A stretch of DNA of 5,570 nt from Methanobrevibacter sp. (GTDB taxonomy: Archaea > Methanobacteriota > Methanobacteria > Methanobacteriales > Methanobacteriaceae). How positions within the stretch are numbered: position 1 is the stretch's first letter; the number at the start of each line of letters is the position of its first letter. Positions 5,264-5,570 of this stretch are shown here, piece after piece. Under the pieces are notes generated by a model, which worked only from the letters and a program-made list of their open reading frames with translations, searched no databases and was not told the origin of the DNA. Both the position numbers and the translations under genes were made by a program. The stretch is taken from NCBI GenBank assembly GCA_009776495.1, contig WRNS01000037.1, positions 2,022-7,591 of the forward strand, given 5' to 3'.

Positions 5264-5570
5264 GATTTAACCTTGAAAAATTTATTTAATTTTTAGTACT
5301 TATCTTAAATATTGTTTTCTTGATTTTTTATATTTTTTTTTATTTTTTTTTAAAAAAAAAATGAAAAATTCTTGAAAAAGTTCTTTAAATATATATGTTT
5401 TTTTATTTAAATAATGAAAAACTTTTACATTTTTTAACGTCAAAAATAATTCATAAATTATAATGATTATTAATGATAAATTTTATATATTAGTAAAATA
5501 ATATATTTAATTACTTATGGCTTTTAGAATTTAATTATTAAAAGTAAACAAATGAGGAATTATTAGCTTT
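5264..5570. other. Noncoding region upstream of the DHPS-like gene
   Basis: No supportable coding frame is seen on either strand in these 307 bases. It is dominated by A and T runs (about 5325-5361). It must carry the promoter of the DHPS-like gene and perhaps the tail of a gene beyond the right edge, though the few open codons at the edge are too short to call. Confidence 0.55.
5386..5396 (-). promoter_or_regulatory. Candidate TATA box of the DHPS-like gene
   Basis: On the minus strand CATATATATTTAAAG follows an A-rich BRE-like run. It would start transcription near 5360 and give a leader of about 95 nt. A nearer rival, AAAAATATAAAAAA around 5322-5336, would give a leader of about 40 nt. 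I cannot decide between them by eye. Confidence 0.3.

Noticed and set aside
5530..5570. Tail of a minus-strand gene at the right edge
   Set aside because: Two minus-strand frames stay open from the edge for only about 10-12 codons, which is too short to distinguish from chance.

Overview
The window looks like an archaeal chromosome fragment, most likely from a Methanobrevibacter-like member of the Methanobacteriales. Three things point there. The DNA is extremely A+T-rich. Several genes are preceded by an archaeal-type GGTGAT ribosome-binding site placed 3 nt before the ATG. The longest gene encodes the dihydropteroate-synthase-like protein typical of methanogens. No taxonomic search was possible, so the genus is an inference.

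Layout from left to right. Positions 1-78 hold the start of a minus-strand membrane-protein gene that runs off the window. It is divergent from a plus-strand gene (292-828) for a small membrane-anchored protein of unknown function. Next come two minus-strand genes that form an MNT-HEPN toxin-antitoxin module. The wHTH-nucleotidyltransferase antitoxin gene (1481-2083) is intact, while the downstream HEPN toxin gene (835-1384) is broken by two single-base frameshifts. In front of the antitoxin gene are three 16-bp palindromes at an exact 22-bp period, a likely autoregulatory operator array. A displaced copy of the 3' end of the 292-828 gene follows at 2460-2567 and is trailed by a long oligo-T terminator. 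Next is an intact vapBC toxin-antitoxin operon on the minus strand (2695-3320). A low-complexity intergenic stretch (3321-3667) holds tandem T/A-rich repeats and a perfect 18-bp palindrome. The dihydropteroate-synthase-like gene occupies 3668-5263 on the minus strand. The remaining 307 bases are noncoding as far as I can see.

The most interesting reading concerns the MNT-HEPN block. It is bracketed by direct repeats of the 3' end of the 292-828 gene (720-841 and 2459-2580). These share a perfect 59-bp core and then diverge sharply through the rest of the coding end. This is the pattern expected when an element recombines into the 3' end of a gene and supplies a replacement end, pushing the original end and its terminator to the far side. 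No integrase is present, so a plain partial duplication remains possible. Either way, the stretch between the small membrane-protein gene and the housekeeping-like gene is an accessory region carrying two unrelated toxin-antitoxin systems, one of them decaying.
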